From Sipunculus nudus (lineage: Eukaryota > Annelida > Sipuncula > Golfingiida > Sipunculidae): a stretch of DNA of 64,000 bases. The stretch covers positions 65,240,056 through 65,304,055 of the forward strand of contig CM049310.1 in the NCBI GenBank assembly GCA_026874595.1. Reading direction: 5' to 3'. The notes beneath the pieces were generated by a model. It was given only the letters and a program-made list of their open reading frames with translations, was not told the DNA's origin and did no database searches. Of the stretch, positions 1-12,007 are shown one piece after another. The stretch's first letter is position 1. Each line of letters opens with the position of its first letter. A program made the position numbers and the translations under genes.

Positions 1-948
1 TTGGCGATCAATAATGGTGAATGCGTCAGATGTGGGTGCAATTAAACGGAATGAGGCAATTGGATAACCCTGTGAGAGTTTAATTGGTTTGGTATAAGGA
101 TTCATAACACGCATGACAGTTTTTGAATTGGTTAAGGTATTGATGCTATACGCCCCAGCTAATCGTTTCGACTTTCTTAATAAGCTAAGAGGAATGACCT
201 GTCCAATGGTATCCGAGAAGTATGGATCCGGAGTATAAACAGGTAATATTGTTTCTGTGAGCGGTTGACAGGTAGTATTAATCGCAACTCTGAGATACGA
301 GTGATTAGAGGGCCGTCCCTTACTACACAGTGGAATGTGATATTTACCATTCATTAAGGAGAGAACATTATGAGAAAAATCAATTTGGGCTTGGTACTTC
401 TGTAAATAATCCGTACCTAATATTATGGGTACACTACTAGATGTTAAGACCAGAAAGGAATGTTTGGTACTGAATTCCCCCAATTTAAGAGTTTAATCAA
501 CCTGACCCATAACTTTAACATGGATATTTCCGATCCCTTTTACATATGAAATGTTTACTGGATTAACCGGAATAGTACCCCTGTTGTTTAGATTTTGTAT
601 CGTATGCCAATCAATACAAGAGACTTGAGCTCCCGTGTCTAATAAACATTGGACTTTGAGGGAATTAACTGTAGCTGTAACCAAATTATTATATCTGTTA
701 TTTTGAAGATTGACTAAAATATGGGGACATTTGAAATCTGGGTCTCTAAGGACCTAGTTCAGAGGAAGGTTATGTCTACTGATTGATGGAGAACTTTGTT
801 TTAAAGCGCTACGGTCCAGTTCAGGATCAGGCCTTATATCCTATTTAAACATTACTCTATCAAACCATACAGTTTTAGGAGTAGTTTTAGCGTTGCGACA
901 TACACGGGCCAAATGACCTACTTCACCACAAAAATTACAGCTAACATT
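1..948 (-). pseudogene. LTR retrotransposon pol N-terminal part with retropepsin, broken
   Basis: This continues the gag reading frame at 949-1881 without a frame change. Right after the gag stop comes a second zinc knuckle (CNFCGEVGHLARVC, 898-939). An aspartic protease follows, with LLDTGAQVSCID and the catalytic DTGA at 628-639, and the typical C-terminal ILGTD motif near 409-423. The frame then stays open to base 1, the linker before reverse transcriptase, which would lie left of the window. In-frame stops sit at 949-951 (TAA), 841-843 (TAG), 754-756 (TAG) and 493-495 (TAA), so no full polyprotein can be made. The zinc knuckle plus DTGA protease order is that of Ty3/gypsy elements. In life the protease would cleave Gag-Pol inside the particle. 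Family identity is fairly sure; the exact clade is not. Confidence 0.8.
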
Positions 949-1881
949 TTAAAATCTGCATAGATAAGCCCAATGATTATAACCACACCGTGGACACGGC
1001 GAAGGTGGCTGACTGTTACCTGGCAATGATCGTCTGGGTTGTCTGTAACCTTGAGTGGAGCGTTGTTGTTGTGGTCCCGAAGATCGCCAGCGGGGAGGGG
1101 GTGCAGGTGATGCGGAACGCATTCCTGTGGGCTCACCTGATGGTGTGCGAGGTCGTCTCATCGGAGATTCGGTGGCGGTCGACAGGGCCCGCTGCCAAAC
1201 AGCATTGCTGATCTCTTCACACAGCTCGGTTATATTAAGTTGTGGTGGAATCGGCGAGTTGGTAATGGGATGAAATTCAACAGCCTTACGAGCTAGTTCT
1301 GTCAAATCTTCAAGATTTTGTGGGTCTTTTAAGTCTATGTATTGTTGGATTCCTCTGGGAAACCCAATTTTAATGGCGTCCATGATATCTTGTTCAGATT
1401 TACCGAGCTGCGCTCCCATATTACGGAGGTGATCAATGTAATGATCAACAGTTTCGGTGGACTGAAAAACTCTTGTATTAAAAGTTCTTAAAATAGCGAG
1501 TCTCTGACCTTTATGCGCGAAACGTTGTGTAAAAGCTTCTGCTAGTTTTGTAAAGTCTTTACGCCTGTCTAAAGGTAGAGAACGATACCAAGACGCGGCA
1601 ACACTACCTGGAGCTAGTTTTAAGGAGAATATTTCAGCTCTCTGATCGCTTCTAAGACCTTCTACGGACGGTGTCGTCCAGCCTAGTAGGACAGCCGTGG
1701 TGTTAAAACGGTAGAGCCAGTCAATTGCATCTGTGTCACCATCTCCATAAAACATGGGAATAACTGAACAGTCTGTTTTACCTGACGGTGTAGAATCTGA
1801 TGATGTGTTCTGTCCTGTTGGTGCCATATTGATTATGTCGTGACGAGGTAGATCGTTGTACCGAAACCGGATCTCCACCAA
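949..1881 (-). pseudogene. Ty3/gypsy-type Gag (capsid and first zinc knuckle)
   Basis: A 310-codon open stretch encodes a retrotransposon Gag, the structural protein of the virus-like particle. Residues about 85-180 look like a Retrotrans_gag domain (SWYRSLP at 97-103, then FTKLAEAFTQRF). Residues 238-295 form an Arg/Pro/Ser-rich linker expected to bind RNA. A CX2CX3HX4C zinc knuckle lies at 296-308. The first Met (1879-1881) overlaps the leader, so the Met at 1825-1827 (MAPTGQ) is the likelier start. A TAA at 949-951 separates this knuckle from a second one in the same frame. It could be a natural gag/pol readthrough site, but three more stops downstream favour decay. Confidence 0.82.
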
Positions 1882-1882
1882 T

Positions 1883-2501
1883 GTGTTACAACGGGGAATT
1901 AGGGGAGTTCTTCCCTGGCCATAACACAGTCACACGGCGCGTCAGGTGAATAACTGAGACAGTCCAAGTTGGATATTGTGCTGTTTTATTTCCAGTTGTC
2001 TTGGTTTACATGTTGATGATGGCGTGGGTCTGTCTGCCAGTTCCCAGCCCAACACAGGTTTTTGTATCAGTATTACTACGTCACACCCCTTTACATCATC
2101 TTACACTTTTTCTATTGGACATTGGATGTGTGTCATTATGACATACCTGAATGTTTAGATAACCATATATGGCTTCGGCCTATGCCTACGCCCAAACTTT
2201 TTCCTTGTTTTACCTAAAGCTCATGTAATATCATTATATTCCTGTCATTAATATATTCAGGGTATATATTTGTCTCCTGATCAATTCTGTGTGACCCAGC
2301 TACTTACTGACTCACTTTTGGTACTGTTTTCCTGTCCTAAATTACTGCCTTATGCGTAGGCCGGTATTCACCGTACCTTTGACTTTTATATCATTTTACA
2401 CTGTCATCCAGATCTAAACCTGGCTTCTGCTGATGCCTATAATAACAGAATCTATTTTGACTTACTTGATTAAGTTTACGTTCACATGCAAGGCTATAAC
2501 A
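1883..2501 (-). mobile_element. Candidate 5' LTR and leader of the gag-pol element
   Basis: On the minus strand, the sequence just upstream of Gag holds an AATAAA signal (1985-1990) about 100 bases before a TGTAACA end (1885-1891), and a TATAAAAG box at 2383-2390. A possible far boundary is TATAACA at 2495-2501, which pairs roughly with the near end (TGTTACA against TGTTATA). TGGTGGAGATCCGG near 1867-1880 sits where a primer-binding site should be but does not fit a tRNA 3' end well. The second LTR lies outside the window, so the boundaries are guesses. Confidence 0.3.
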
Positions 2502-2579
2502 ATTGTACCAGTCTATAGTAATCACTGGTTGTCTGCATTCAGAATTTATGTCCAATAAAATACTCATTTATCAGCTTCT
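2502..2579. other. Short unassigned AT-rich stretch
   Basis: It lies between the candidate LTR and the family A2 fragment. I see no open frame, terminal repeat or RNA structure in it. Confidence 0.3.
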
Positions 2580-3212
2580 TTTCTAAACCTATATGCTAAC
2601 CGACATATGGAGATTGGAATCCAAACACCTGTCTTACAATGGTAGACAATGCATTGGTACACCAATTTAGGCTATTGTCATTTTTCCCTGTCGCTCTATC
2701 TGTCTTTCCATCTGCTGAACTGGTAACTGATCTTATGTGTACCAAAATATTGCGTTAAAATCAGTAATTATTTATAATAGATATTAACACCTCTTACCAC
2801 ATAACAATATTTGACACAATATTTGTTATTAATTTTTAATAAATAGTTTAACTTTTCAAATAATTCTGCTGCAATGTAGGTAAAGTTTTATGGCCAAGTC
2901 TAAACCTATGTGATAATAGCACACCATTTCCAACTGTAAATAATATTAATTACATCAGTCCTGTTTTATGGCCAAGTCAAAACCTATGTGATAATAGCAC
3001 ACCATTTCCAACTGTAAATAATATTTATTACATCAGTCCTCTTCCCTGTCTCCAAGGATATTATCAATATCTTACGTAACTTGAGTTAAACACTATCAAC
3101 TCATAATAGAGCTTATATTACCTCACAAAACCAGCCTTTGCCTTCCTCCTCTTCCAAATCATATTTTGTGATCATATATAACAGCTGAGCGCCGTGACCC
3201 ATGGGTCCCTTG
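2580..3212 (+). mobile_element. Family A2 element, 3' end only
   Basis: It ends with CAGCTGAGCGCCGTGACC followed by CATGGGTCCCTTGTTT, the family A 3' terminus with its GGACCCATGGGTCC-like hairpin. The body resembles the last 400 bases of the complete A2 copy ending at 58915 (shared 'atggccaagtc' and 'ccctgtctccaa' blocks). No 5' terminus lies to its left, so it is truncated or has lost its left part to the neighbouring LTR element. Confidence 0.6.
2885..3040 (+). repeat. Two-copy 78-bp tandem repeat
   Basis: The segment beginning GTTTTATGGCCAAGTC at 2885 recurs at 2963 with few changes. The related copy near 58.68 kb has it once, so the duplication is local. Confidence 0.85.
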
Positions 3213-3414
3213 TTTTTCTTGAGGTTCTGTTGTAGTCATTTGCTTGGTCCAGATGCAGGGTCCCACTCCAGGTCACTGGAAGTCAGCTGTGCCAGGGATT
3301 CAGATTTGTTACAGTAACTGGGGGTGATCCCCTGCTGTGACAGGTGTACAGTTATTTTCATATCATCATCCCGACCCCCTGCCAAACCCAACCCAACAAG
3401 TGTTATGCAGTAAT

Positions 3415-4315
3415 TGTATCCTCCAAAACAGAGTTTTGTGGATACTATGTTTTCAGCTGCACGCCGCCGCGGCGGCGTAGGTGTCCGGAGAACTCCTCCG
3501 TAACTGCTGGGCGGAATTTTACGAAACCCGGGATTATGTTCAGGTCACATGTGAACTGCTGCGCCCCGATTTTGTTTTGACCTCTGACCTTTCCTCTGCG
3601 CTCTGCATCTGTTTGTGCATCTGTTTCCACACATAAACCCACATATCTCGGGAACCGTTTGACGGATCAGGAAAATTTTTTTGCACAAATGTAGCCCTTG
3701 GAGAGCTTTATAACCTACACAAAAAAATGGTGGCGCCACCTGCAACCATGTTTGCACAGTGTCCATCTGTTCGTCTGCCTTGGGTTAAAATCACTCATAT
3801 CTCGGCAGTGGTTTGACATATCTGCCTAAAATTTTGCAGGTTTATACATCCCCGACACCTCTCTTGATTTTATGACAGGTGGCGCCACCTGCATTCTAGT
3901 TTATGCAGCAGACATCCAAGCTCATATCTTGGGAACCGTTTGACCGATTGGGCCAAAGTTTTGCATGTGTATAGTTCTCACATAGCTCTTTATCATACGC
4001 AAAACTGGTGGCGCCACCTTCAACCATTTTTGCACAGCGTCCAATTTTTTGTCTGCCACGGGCTAAAATCACTCATAAACATATAGTGGTTTTACTTATC
4101 TGCCTCAAATTTTGCATATGTATACAACTTGGACGGCTTTCTGGATTTTGTTGTAGGTGGTGCAACCTACATACACCATTTGGCTGCAGACATCCATGCT
4201 AATATGCAACACTTCACTCTATTTCCCCTTGCCACTCAATCCATGCCTCACTTCACCCGTTCCACTCTGATTTAGGCGGATACAGGTAGTTGCTTGTCGA
4301 ATACCCGTATTCTAG
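3415..4315 (+). mobile_element. Family E Helentron-like element, copy 1
   Basis: The 5' end TGTATCCTCCAAAA folds back on TTTTGTGGATAC. Near the 3' end, GGCGGATACA (4275-4284) is the inverted complement of the family 5' end TGTATCCGCC, and is followed by a GAATAC-CC-GTATTC hairpin and CTAG at 4312-4315. This asymmetric inverted-repeat plus terminal hairpin plus CTAG layout is that of Helitron2-type elements. The core has repeats containing GGTGGCGCCACC at about 3729, 3879 and 4006. No protein-coding capacity is seen. Confidence 0.7.
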
Positions 4316-5066
4316 TTGTTATTGTGTTCACTGTGTCTCCTTAATTGTAATGCTCTTTCCACTTCAATATACAAAGACTTTCCTTGAAAAAGTAATTCAA
4401 GTTGAAATCCAGAAGATGCCATGTTGTGTTTCTTTTAAATGATTTTAACAAATATAATTAAAACCCATCATTATGCTTAAACTTATAAAATATGTTGCAA
4501 ATAAAGAAACAATTTAAAATTGTGAAATCTGAATTGAATCAAGTATTATTTTTAGATATTCATTGTTTTGGAAATTTATTTTTTACCACAAAATAAATTA
4601 ACATTTGTATGCATGATGTAATGTTGTCTTACAAGATTGGGATTTAAGATGATGCAATTTAGAATTATGAATCAATGTTTATATTCAGATATATATGTTA
4701 TATTGGAAATGTATAGAAATATAAACTTATAATAAAAAAAATGATGTGATAAAAAAATGAGGATCTAATACAAACATTTGATCATTATTTTCCTGCCTCA
4801 GCAGAATTAGAGATCAGGCTTTGTTTGCCCTGTATGTATATGCAGAAGTGTTGTTAATCCCACCATCTCCCCCCCCCCCCCCCCCCCCAATCTGCTGCCA
4901 TTGATTCCTGTGCACTGGGGTATTAGTTTTTATTGCAAATGTGTAAAATTTATTTGATTAAAAAAATAATAGGATTAGAAAAAAATCAGATCTTATTGAA
5001 ACATATTCTTGCCTTAAGAGAATGGAACATAAAGCGATCAGCTCTGTCCATCATCTCTCTGTTATT
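4316..5066. other. AT-rich A2-like body with poly-C tract
   Basis: It shares blocks with 8340-8700 (for example 'agatgccatgttgtg'), so it looks like the interior of an A2 element split by the family E insertion. A 20-base C run lies at 4869-4888. No gene is seen. Confidence 0.45.
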
Positions 5067-6378
5067 AGCGAACCTGTGAGCTTATGCGATGGTGTGGCGT
5101 CGTCCGGCATCCAGCTTCTGTACCTTAACCTATGCTATCTTGAAAACGGCAAGAGTTAGCATCACGAAATTTTATGCAAAAAATTAGTCACCTGAAAAAC
5201 TCTATCAGATTTTGCTTATTTTTTGGCTAACTGCATTTTCTTAGATTTTATAGGGAAAAAGCTAAAAATGCTTTTAAAAATCTTCTTCTCCGAAACTGTT
5301 CAGCCAAATTGTCCAATATTTCACAGAAATGATTCGTGGAACAATCTCTCTCAAGTTTGTTCGAATGGTTTAAGTTCGGTGTTGTTTGGCGGAGTAACAG
5401 CTAGTTGAACTTAGTCATTTGTCCATAAAAGCATACTAAAATTACAATCTTATTTGTAACCAAATTTTATGCCAATGTTGGTCACATGAGTCATATCTGA
5501 AATTGAGGCATTGTTGGCGCCACCTGCATCGGCCTTTTTTTACGGGGGTCATCAGTGCCCGTATCATACTGACACCTACAAAAAACTTCTTCTCTGAAAG
5601 CAAATGGCCAAATTGGTTAATATCGCACAGAAATGATCCTCGGGTAGTGTCCTGAAGTTTGTTCAAATGGTCTCAGTTCAGTGACTTCTGGCTGAGTTAT
5701 GGGAAGCTGAATTTAGTCATGTGCCATAACAGCCCATTTTAGGTCAGTGGCTACAAAGATCTTCTTCTCAAATACCACTGGGCCAAATTCTTAAATCTCA
5801 CACATTATTATCCTTAGATGTTGATAATTCAAGTTTGTTCAAATGGTTTTGGTTCAGTGATTTTTGGCTGAGTTATGGGAAGCTTAACTTAGCCATTTTG
5901 CTTTATTTTCCCATATGAGTTATAAACCTGCAAAAGGTTTTTTGACTGAAGTCACTGAGTTGAATTTGTTTAATATTTTACAAGAATAAAAATGAATTTT
6001 GGCTGAATAATAAAGATTGAATTGAGTTATTTTACCATATTGTTCAATATTTTACAGAAATGATCCCAGAGGCAAGCCCTCTCAAGTTTGTTCAAATGGT
6101 TTGCATTTGATGAATTTTAGAACTCGAGCCAAATGGTTCACATTTCATAGAACTAATCTTTTATACCGTTTCCCTCAATTTTGTTCCAATGGTTTAAGTG
6201 CGGTGAATTTTGGCCGAGTTACAGGAAGTTGAACTTAGTCATCTGTCCAAAAAAGCTTACTAAAATGACAGTCTCAGAAACTGCCGGAGCTATCATCACC
6301 AAATTTTTTGCCAGTGTTGGTCACATGAGTCATATATGAAATTCAGGTATTGGTGGCGCCACCTGCATTGACCTTTTT
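5067..6378 (+). mobile_element. Family C element, copy 1
   Basis: It opens with AGCGAACCTGTGAGCTTATG followed by a GGTGTGGCGTCGTCCGG block that recurs at 22165 and, degraded, at 44519 and 60295. The interior has degenerate repeats around 'aagtttgttcaaatggt' (5349, 5659, 5832, 6086 and 6180) and a GGTGGCGCCACC palindrome near 6352. The 3' terminus is unclear because a family A element starts at 6379. Confidence 0.55.
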
Positions 6379-8960
6379 AGCTCAGCTGACTATAAGTCAT
6401 CTGAGCTATAGTCATGGTCCATTGTCCGTCGTCCGTCCGTCTGTCTGTCTGTCCGTCCGTCTGTCTGTCTGTCTGTCTGTCCGTCTGGATGTCCGTCCGT
6501 GAGACTGGCACGTTTCGACACCGTTGGACCTACGAATCTGAATTTCAGCATACAGTTAGATGTCCCCATAATCTCCTACCATGCCAAAAATTGGGTCAAT
6601 AGGACTTGGTTCCTTTGAGATATTAAGTGAAAACCTCAATTTTTTATTAGAAATCTATTTTCACACTTCAGGACTGCCTAATATCAAAACTACTCATCTG
6701 GTTTTCTTCATATTTACCATAAATATTCCTCTATATAGTTCCTATGTACATGCCAGATATTAAGTCAATATTATATAATTTAAAAAAGTTATGGGCCCAA
6801 ACATAATGGACTTTGTAAAAAAATCAGGAAGATATTTGGTCACTTAAGACCAAAAGTGTTAAAGGTAGGGACTTTTTTCCAGTAATACAACTTTAATTAA
6901 TCAAAATTTAATTGTATACCAAAAATTAGATCAAAATCTGTTAAATTTTAAAAAAAATGGCAAAAATATAAAATTGGTACCTTAAATTTTGCCCAACTTT
7001 GGCCATGGCACGTTTTTTTCCTGTAAGTACTGTGGATTTAATTTTCACACCATGTATACATAAGGATTTAATCTGTTAAAATCTGAAATTTGAAAATAAA
7101 AGCTGCAAAATTAGGCTAGTTATTGAATTTTTTTCGAGTCTTTTTTTGTATTCCCTTACATTGTCAAGCAGTCCACTTTGATGACTGTAGGTCATTCAGT
7201 GCACATCTCTATGCTCCCCAGGCTGTTGACATAATTTTAGATGTCCCCAAAATCTCCTACCATACCGAAAATTGGGTCATTAGGACTTTGTTCCTTCGAG
7301 ATATTAAGGAAAAAAAACTCTGTTTTCCATAAAAAAAAGCCATTGTTACACTTCAAGGCTGCATAATATCAAAACCACTGATCTGTTTTTGATTGTATTT
7401 AGTATTCACATTCTTTTATACATTTTCTATGAACATACCAAAAATTAGGTCAGTATTGGGTATTATTTTGAAGTTATGGGCCAAAACATAATGCAATTTT
7501 TAAAAAAATCAGGAAATATATTTACTCGCCTAACATGAGAATTGCTGAACCTAGAGACTTTTTTTCAGGAATATAACTTTATTTAATCAAGATTCAATTG
7601 TTTACCCAAAATTAGATCTGAATTTTGCAAATTTTTCAAGTTATTAGCATAAATAAAAAATCAGTACCTTAAATTTTGTCCAACTTTGGCACTGTTGATT
7701 TAATTTTCCCAGCATATATTCATAAGGATTTAATCTTTTAAAATCTGAACTTTCAAAAGAAATTGATTGGAATGAATAGCTTTTATTCATGTTTTCATAC
7801 ACCATGTCAAGTATTGTTTACATCTAGCCCACCTAGTAGTACAGCCTTCACTTGCATTATGTAACCCATCCCAGGCAGCTTACCTTGGCCCAGCTTGGCC
7901 ACTACTAGCAGGCTTCCCCTCTGCCCTGCACTCATCCCCCCAGCTGGTGCATAAACTAGATGAATGTTATAATTTTTCTGTATTTTATTTTATTCTTTGA
8001 CATGCTACATTTTAGATTTTGTTTTGAACCACCAGGGTTACAATGATTAAAGTGTACATTTAATTGTGTCCACAAAGTGGTGTATTGCTGTGAAAGTGTG
8101 GATGTTCATGAGATAAGTAATTCCTTACTTCAGAAGAGTAAAAACTTCACCAGGTGTGAAATTGACTATTAATTCCAGTAATTAATTAAAACTGGGATAG
8201 TAATTAGCACAATGATATTGTTTGTCCCTCATTCAATCAACAGTGTGTATACTTTATTTGAAAAGATGTTTTATTTTATCAAATTTACTTTTATTTTATT
8301 TTGGTGAATAAAATTAAGCATGTCCTGAAAACTCCAATGTGCAAAACTTTTTAATAGTGATTCAAGGAATATTCTTGTAGATGCCATGTTGTGGCATTAT
8401 TTTCTTTTAAAATCAGTTTAAACATTTATGATTTAAAAATAATAAAATATATGTGTATGCATAATATGACCCAGTGTTTTTTACTCTGTATATATAATGA
8501 TTGCAACTTTTGCAACAATTCTAATATTTTAACTTATATTTTCAGGTTTTTTAATTAAAAATTTATAAACCTGTAAATAAAAAAATGATTCAGATAAAAA
8601 CTTCTTAATGGAAAAAGTTGATCTGCTTAAAAAAATTGGATTATATATAAACTTAAATGCATTATTCTCTTGAAAGTGAAATAAAGGTATTAGTCCATTC
8701 TGTCCACTTGCCTGTCCATCTGTAAATTTTCGTATGCAACACAGTATCTCAAAACTTTTACTGTTTTTCTTCATGACAGTCTTGTCAGAGTATTAGTTTG
8801 CAATCATATATTTAGAACTTTACTATAACCAAGTAGGAGGGCCCCTTTCCTCTGAGCTTTTCATATTCTTATATAAAGGAAAAACATTACAATAGAATAT
8901 TTTGCACTTGCAAAAATTTCAAACTTCAGCTGAGCGCCATGACCCATGGGTCCCTTGTTT
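6379..8960 (+). mobile_element. Family A2 Helentron-like element
   Basis: The 5' end AGCTCAGCTGACT plus the inverse AGTCATCTGAGCT makes a 13-base stem with one mismatch. A GTCC/GTCT microsatellite follows. The core holds two similar units starting near 6570 and 7240 ('agatgtccccaaaatctcctacca'). The 3' end has CAGCTGAGC, the GACCCATGGGTC hairpin and CCTTG at 8952-8956. There is no coding region of note; short open frames here are fortuitous. Confidence 0.65.
6426..6500 (+). repeat. GTCC/GTCT microsatellite
   Basis: Irregular runs of GTCC and GTCT follow the family A 5' hairpin. The same position carries such a tract in most A copies (for example 24555-24610, 30596-30622 and 56340-56385). Confidence 0.9.
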
Positions 8961-9200
8961 AAATTTTATCAGTTATTAGCATAAATATAAAATCAGTACC
9001 ACTTTATTTGACTCTATTAATCCATCAGTCAGGTAATTTCATTTATCATTTACTCACATATTACATTACATTCCTTTATAATAGCCCAACATGTACATGA
9101 TATTCATAAGCTTTATCGACTCGATATAGTATCACAGTGGAGAAACATTTATAGTCCAATCACGATCAGCTGAGCGCCGTGACCCATGGGTCCCTTGTTT
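8961..9200 (+). mobile_element. Second family A 3' end
   Basis: A further CAGCTGAGCGCC plus hairpin terminus ends at 9200, only 240 bases after the previous one and without its own 5' end. The sequence between resembles the A2 interior ('attagcataaatataaaatcagtacc'). This suggests one A2 copy inserted near the 3' end of another. Confidence 0.5.
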
Positions 9201-10980
9201 TGTACTTGGGTCATTGGTCATCTGTACATTAATCCATAATTTCTCAGGAATAGTAGGAGCTACCATTCCCAGATTTTATGCAATAATCTGTCACATATCA
9301 ATGTTATGGGATTCAGCTTATTTTTTTATCTATCTGCATTTACTTAGATTTTATAGGGAAAAAGCTGAAAAACTTTTAAAAGTCTTCTTCTTGTAAACAA
9401 TCCAGCCAAATTGTTCAATATTTTATATAAATGATCCCAGAGGCAAGCCCTCTCAAGTTTGTTTAAATGGTTTGCATTTGATGAATTTTAGTGGAGTTTC
9501 ACGAATTTGAACAGTCATTTGGCCAAGTAAGCATACTGACATAGTTATCTCAGAAATGACAGAAGCTAGCATTACCAAGTATTGTGCAAATGTTGGTCAC
9601 ATAACACATATTTGAAGTTGCAGATTTTGTGGTGCCACTTACATTGACCTGTTCTTTTATGGGTAAAAACCTCATAATTTTGGCCTCTTACAGCTTAAAA
9701 TGTTTATGAAGAAACTGTCAAGTTGAATCGTTCAAATTTTCAAAAGAATTATCCTAGGACATGGTTCTTTCAATCATATCAGAAAAGCTTAAGTTAGTCT
9801 TATGGCCATTATTATGTCTAACCACAGGCGCTTGAATCGCTATTTGTGTTGATCTTGGTTTAAATAGTCTTCAATTTACCTTAACAACAATCCCCTACCG
9901 TTTAATGAGCTTTAAACCATGTTATATCGTTTGCCGGTACTTGTTTATATAATAGATACACAAGGCCGGCATCCAAGTCTGCGGACGAGTCTGTATCCAT
10001 TAAGCGACGAACTGACAGATTTATCCCAGATTACTATTTCCATCATTATCAACCAATCAGGTGTTAGGTTCCGGGGGGGGGGGGGGGGGGGGGGGGAATC
10101 CTCACTGCTGACCAAGATACATGGGGATTTCCTTGTTTGTGGTAACAGCTGCTTAATGGATGCAGACTAGTTACAAATAAGAGCTCATTACAAGTGGTAC
10201 ACTGTGTGTATTGGAATCGTTGATGCTTTTATAGAAAGAAGAACTGGCGATTTAACCACTGTAAGTTTCTTACCTCGAAAATCTTTGAAATATTTGGGAA
10301 TTTCAATTGATTTCTTGTATTATCACATACACGTCCGCAGACTTGGATGCCGGCCTTGTGTTTCTATTATACAAACAAGTACCGGCAAACGATATAACAT
10401 GTTTTACAGCTCATTAAACGGTAGGGGATTGTTGTTAAGGTAAATTGAACACTATTTAAACCAAGATCAACACAAATAGCGATTCAAGCGCCTGTGGTCT
10501 AACTCAAACGGAGGATTGCAACACAGTTCTTCTACAAAATTATTGTTCCAATTATCTCTGTAACATGGCACAAAAATTATTCTTAAGTGGCCTTTGACCA
10601 AGTTTACTTGAATGTAAATGGCCAAATTCTTAAATCTCACACATTAATTAATTATACTCAGCTGTTGATAATTCAAGTTTGTTCAAATAGTTTTGGTTCA
10701 GTGCTTTTTGGCTGAGATACGGGAAGCTGAACTTAGCCAGTTTGCTCTATCATCCTATATGAGTTATAAACCTGCTAAACATTTTTCCACTGATGCCACT
10801 GAAGCCAGTTTGTTAAATATTTTACAAGAATAATTCCTACAATAATTATTATAATAATTGTCATTAATGGTTCCACATGAATGATTTTTGGCTGAAATAC
10901 GGAGATTGAATCGAGTCATTTTACCATATATGTTAGCTGTGTGATGCTGTTACATCTAGCCTAGCACCAGTTTATCAGCA
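9201..10980 (+). mobile_element. Family C element lacking its 5' end, interrupted
   Basis: The sequence matches the family C interior ('attttatagggaaaaagct', 'aagtttgttcaaat', 'ttttggctgag') on both sides of a 674-bp insertion at 9823-10496. The characteristic C 5' end is missing; the left junction follows directly on a family A 3' end. The right limit is approximate. Confidence 0.45.
9823..10496. mobile_element. Non-autonomous DNA transposon with long terminal inverted repeats
   Basis: The left arm (9823 to about 9988) and right arm (about 10330 to 10496) are near-identical inverted repeats of roughly 165 bases, starting CACAGGCGCTTGAATCGC. GTCTAAC flanks both sides (9816-9822 and 10497-10503), giving a 7-bp direct repeat, or 5 bp (TCTAA) if the termini are drawn one base further out. 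The centre has a long G run (about 10073-10096). There is no transposase. Long arms recall Mutator-type MITEs, but the flank length does not fit, so I leave the superfamily open. Confidence 0.8.
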
Positions 10981-11880
10981 TCTATTACATCATGCCATTA
11001 GACATTTAGATTTCAGGTTATCTTTGGTTAATATTGACAAGAAAGTTTTTTTAAAAGCTTTTATAAAATTTAGATTTATGATTTAAGTTATTCATCATAC
11101 CAGGCATTGTTACAATTATGGATATTCAGCTCTCTGTGGCTAAATAAAGACAACGGTACGTGGATTATAAATAATTGGTATCCCTACTCAACTTAATTCA
11201 AGAATTTGCCATCAGTGAGATATATCTGTATTTTAATTTTGCATTCAGTATGCATCCGTAATAATTTTACATATATTCCTGATTTCTTTTTTATAAAGAG
11301 TCAGCTGAAAAGTATTTTGTATTGGGAAAATATATTTCGAAGTTATTTCAAGTAGGGACCACTTTTGTGTTCAGATGGCAGCACTTAGTTTACCATTGGC
11401 AGATTGCCAGTGCCTTGATGTTGGCCATTAGCCAAGATGATGTCAGCTCTATAAATAGTTTTGGCACAGTGCCAGGATTGGAAGAAGTGCAGCCAGGTAG
11501 AGGTCAAGAGTTCACTCAGTGCAGTAGCTGCATTCTATTTATAGCTTTGGCAGACTGCTCACTGCATCATAATTGGCACCAGAGTTCAGCCTGAATCTAT
11601 TTATAGCTTTGGCAGACTGCCAACTGTGTCAGATTATGCAACAGGTCAAGAGTTCACTCAGTGCAGCCAGGTACAGGTCAAAAGTTCACTCAGTCTAGTG
11701 AGGTGCAGGTCAAGAGTTCACTCAGTGCAGTAGCTTGAGGCAGCAATTTGTGACAGGTCACTTGGGGGCAACTGCCTTACTCACCTAAGCCTTGTCAGCC
11801 CAGTGTATCAAACGCTGGGGAAGTTTGATGTATTGGACTGATTTTTTTACCTGTCTATGTGTCTTTGATGTTATTCTCAT
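10981..11880. other. Low-copy region with a minisatellite
   Basis: AT-rich sequence with no recognised terminus or convincing gene. It contains the minisatellite listed at 11500-11735 and repeated 'tatttatagctttggcagactgc' blocks (about 11535 and 11600). Confidence 0.4.
11500..11735 (+). repeat. Minisatellite around AGGTCAAGAGTTCACTCAGT
   Basis: Four copies of AGGTCAAGAGTTCACTCAGT (starting at 11501, 11643, 11674 with one change, and 11707) are interspersed with CAGCCAGGTA-type spacers. Confidence 0.8.
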
Positions 11881-12002
11881 TTACAAGACAGGTGGTGACA
11901 TGTACATTGACTTTTGCACAGTGTATGTGCCTGCTTATTTCTACAGAGGAATTTGATATATCAGCCTGAAATTGGGCTTATTTATACATATCGAATAGCT
12001 TT
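11881..12002 (+). repeat. E-like GGTGGTG repeat, left part of a split copy
   Basis: It shares 'acaagac-ggtggtg', 'tttgcacagtgt' and 'tttgatatatcag' with 12829-13000. It is broken by the LTR insertion after 'gaatagcttt'. Confidence 0.55.
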
Positions 12003-12007
12003 GTCAT

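Noticed and set aside
1867-1880. TGGTGGAGATCCGG as a tRNA primer-binding site
   Set aside because: The implied tRNA 3' end does not place the conserved T-arm residues properly, so I do not call it.
4869-4888. Poly-C and poly-G tracts (also about 10073, 13604, 18548, 19356, 25758, 32083, 54223)
   Set aside because: Simple homopolymer runs, common in A1 units at 'taccccc' and elsewhere; no further structure seen.
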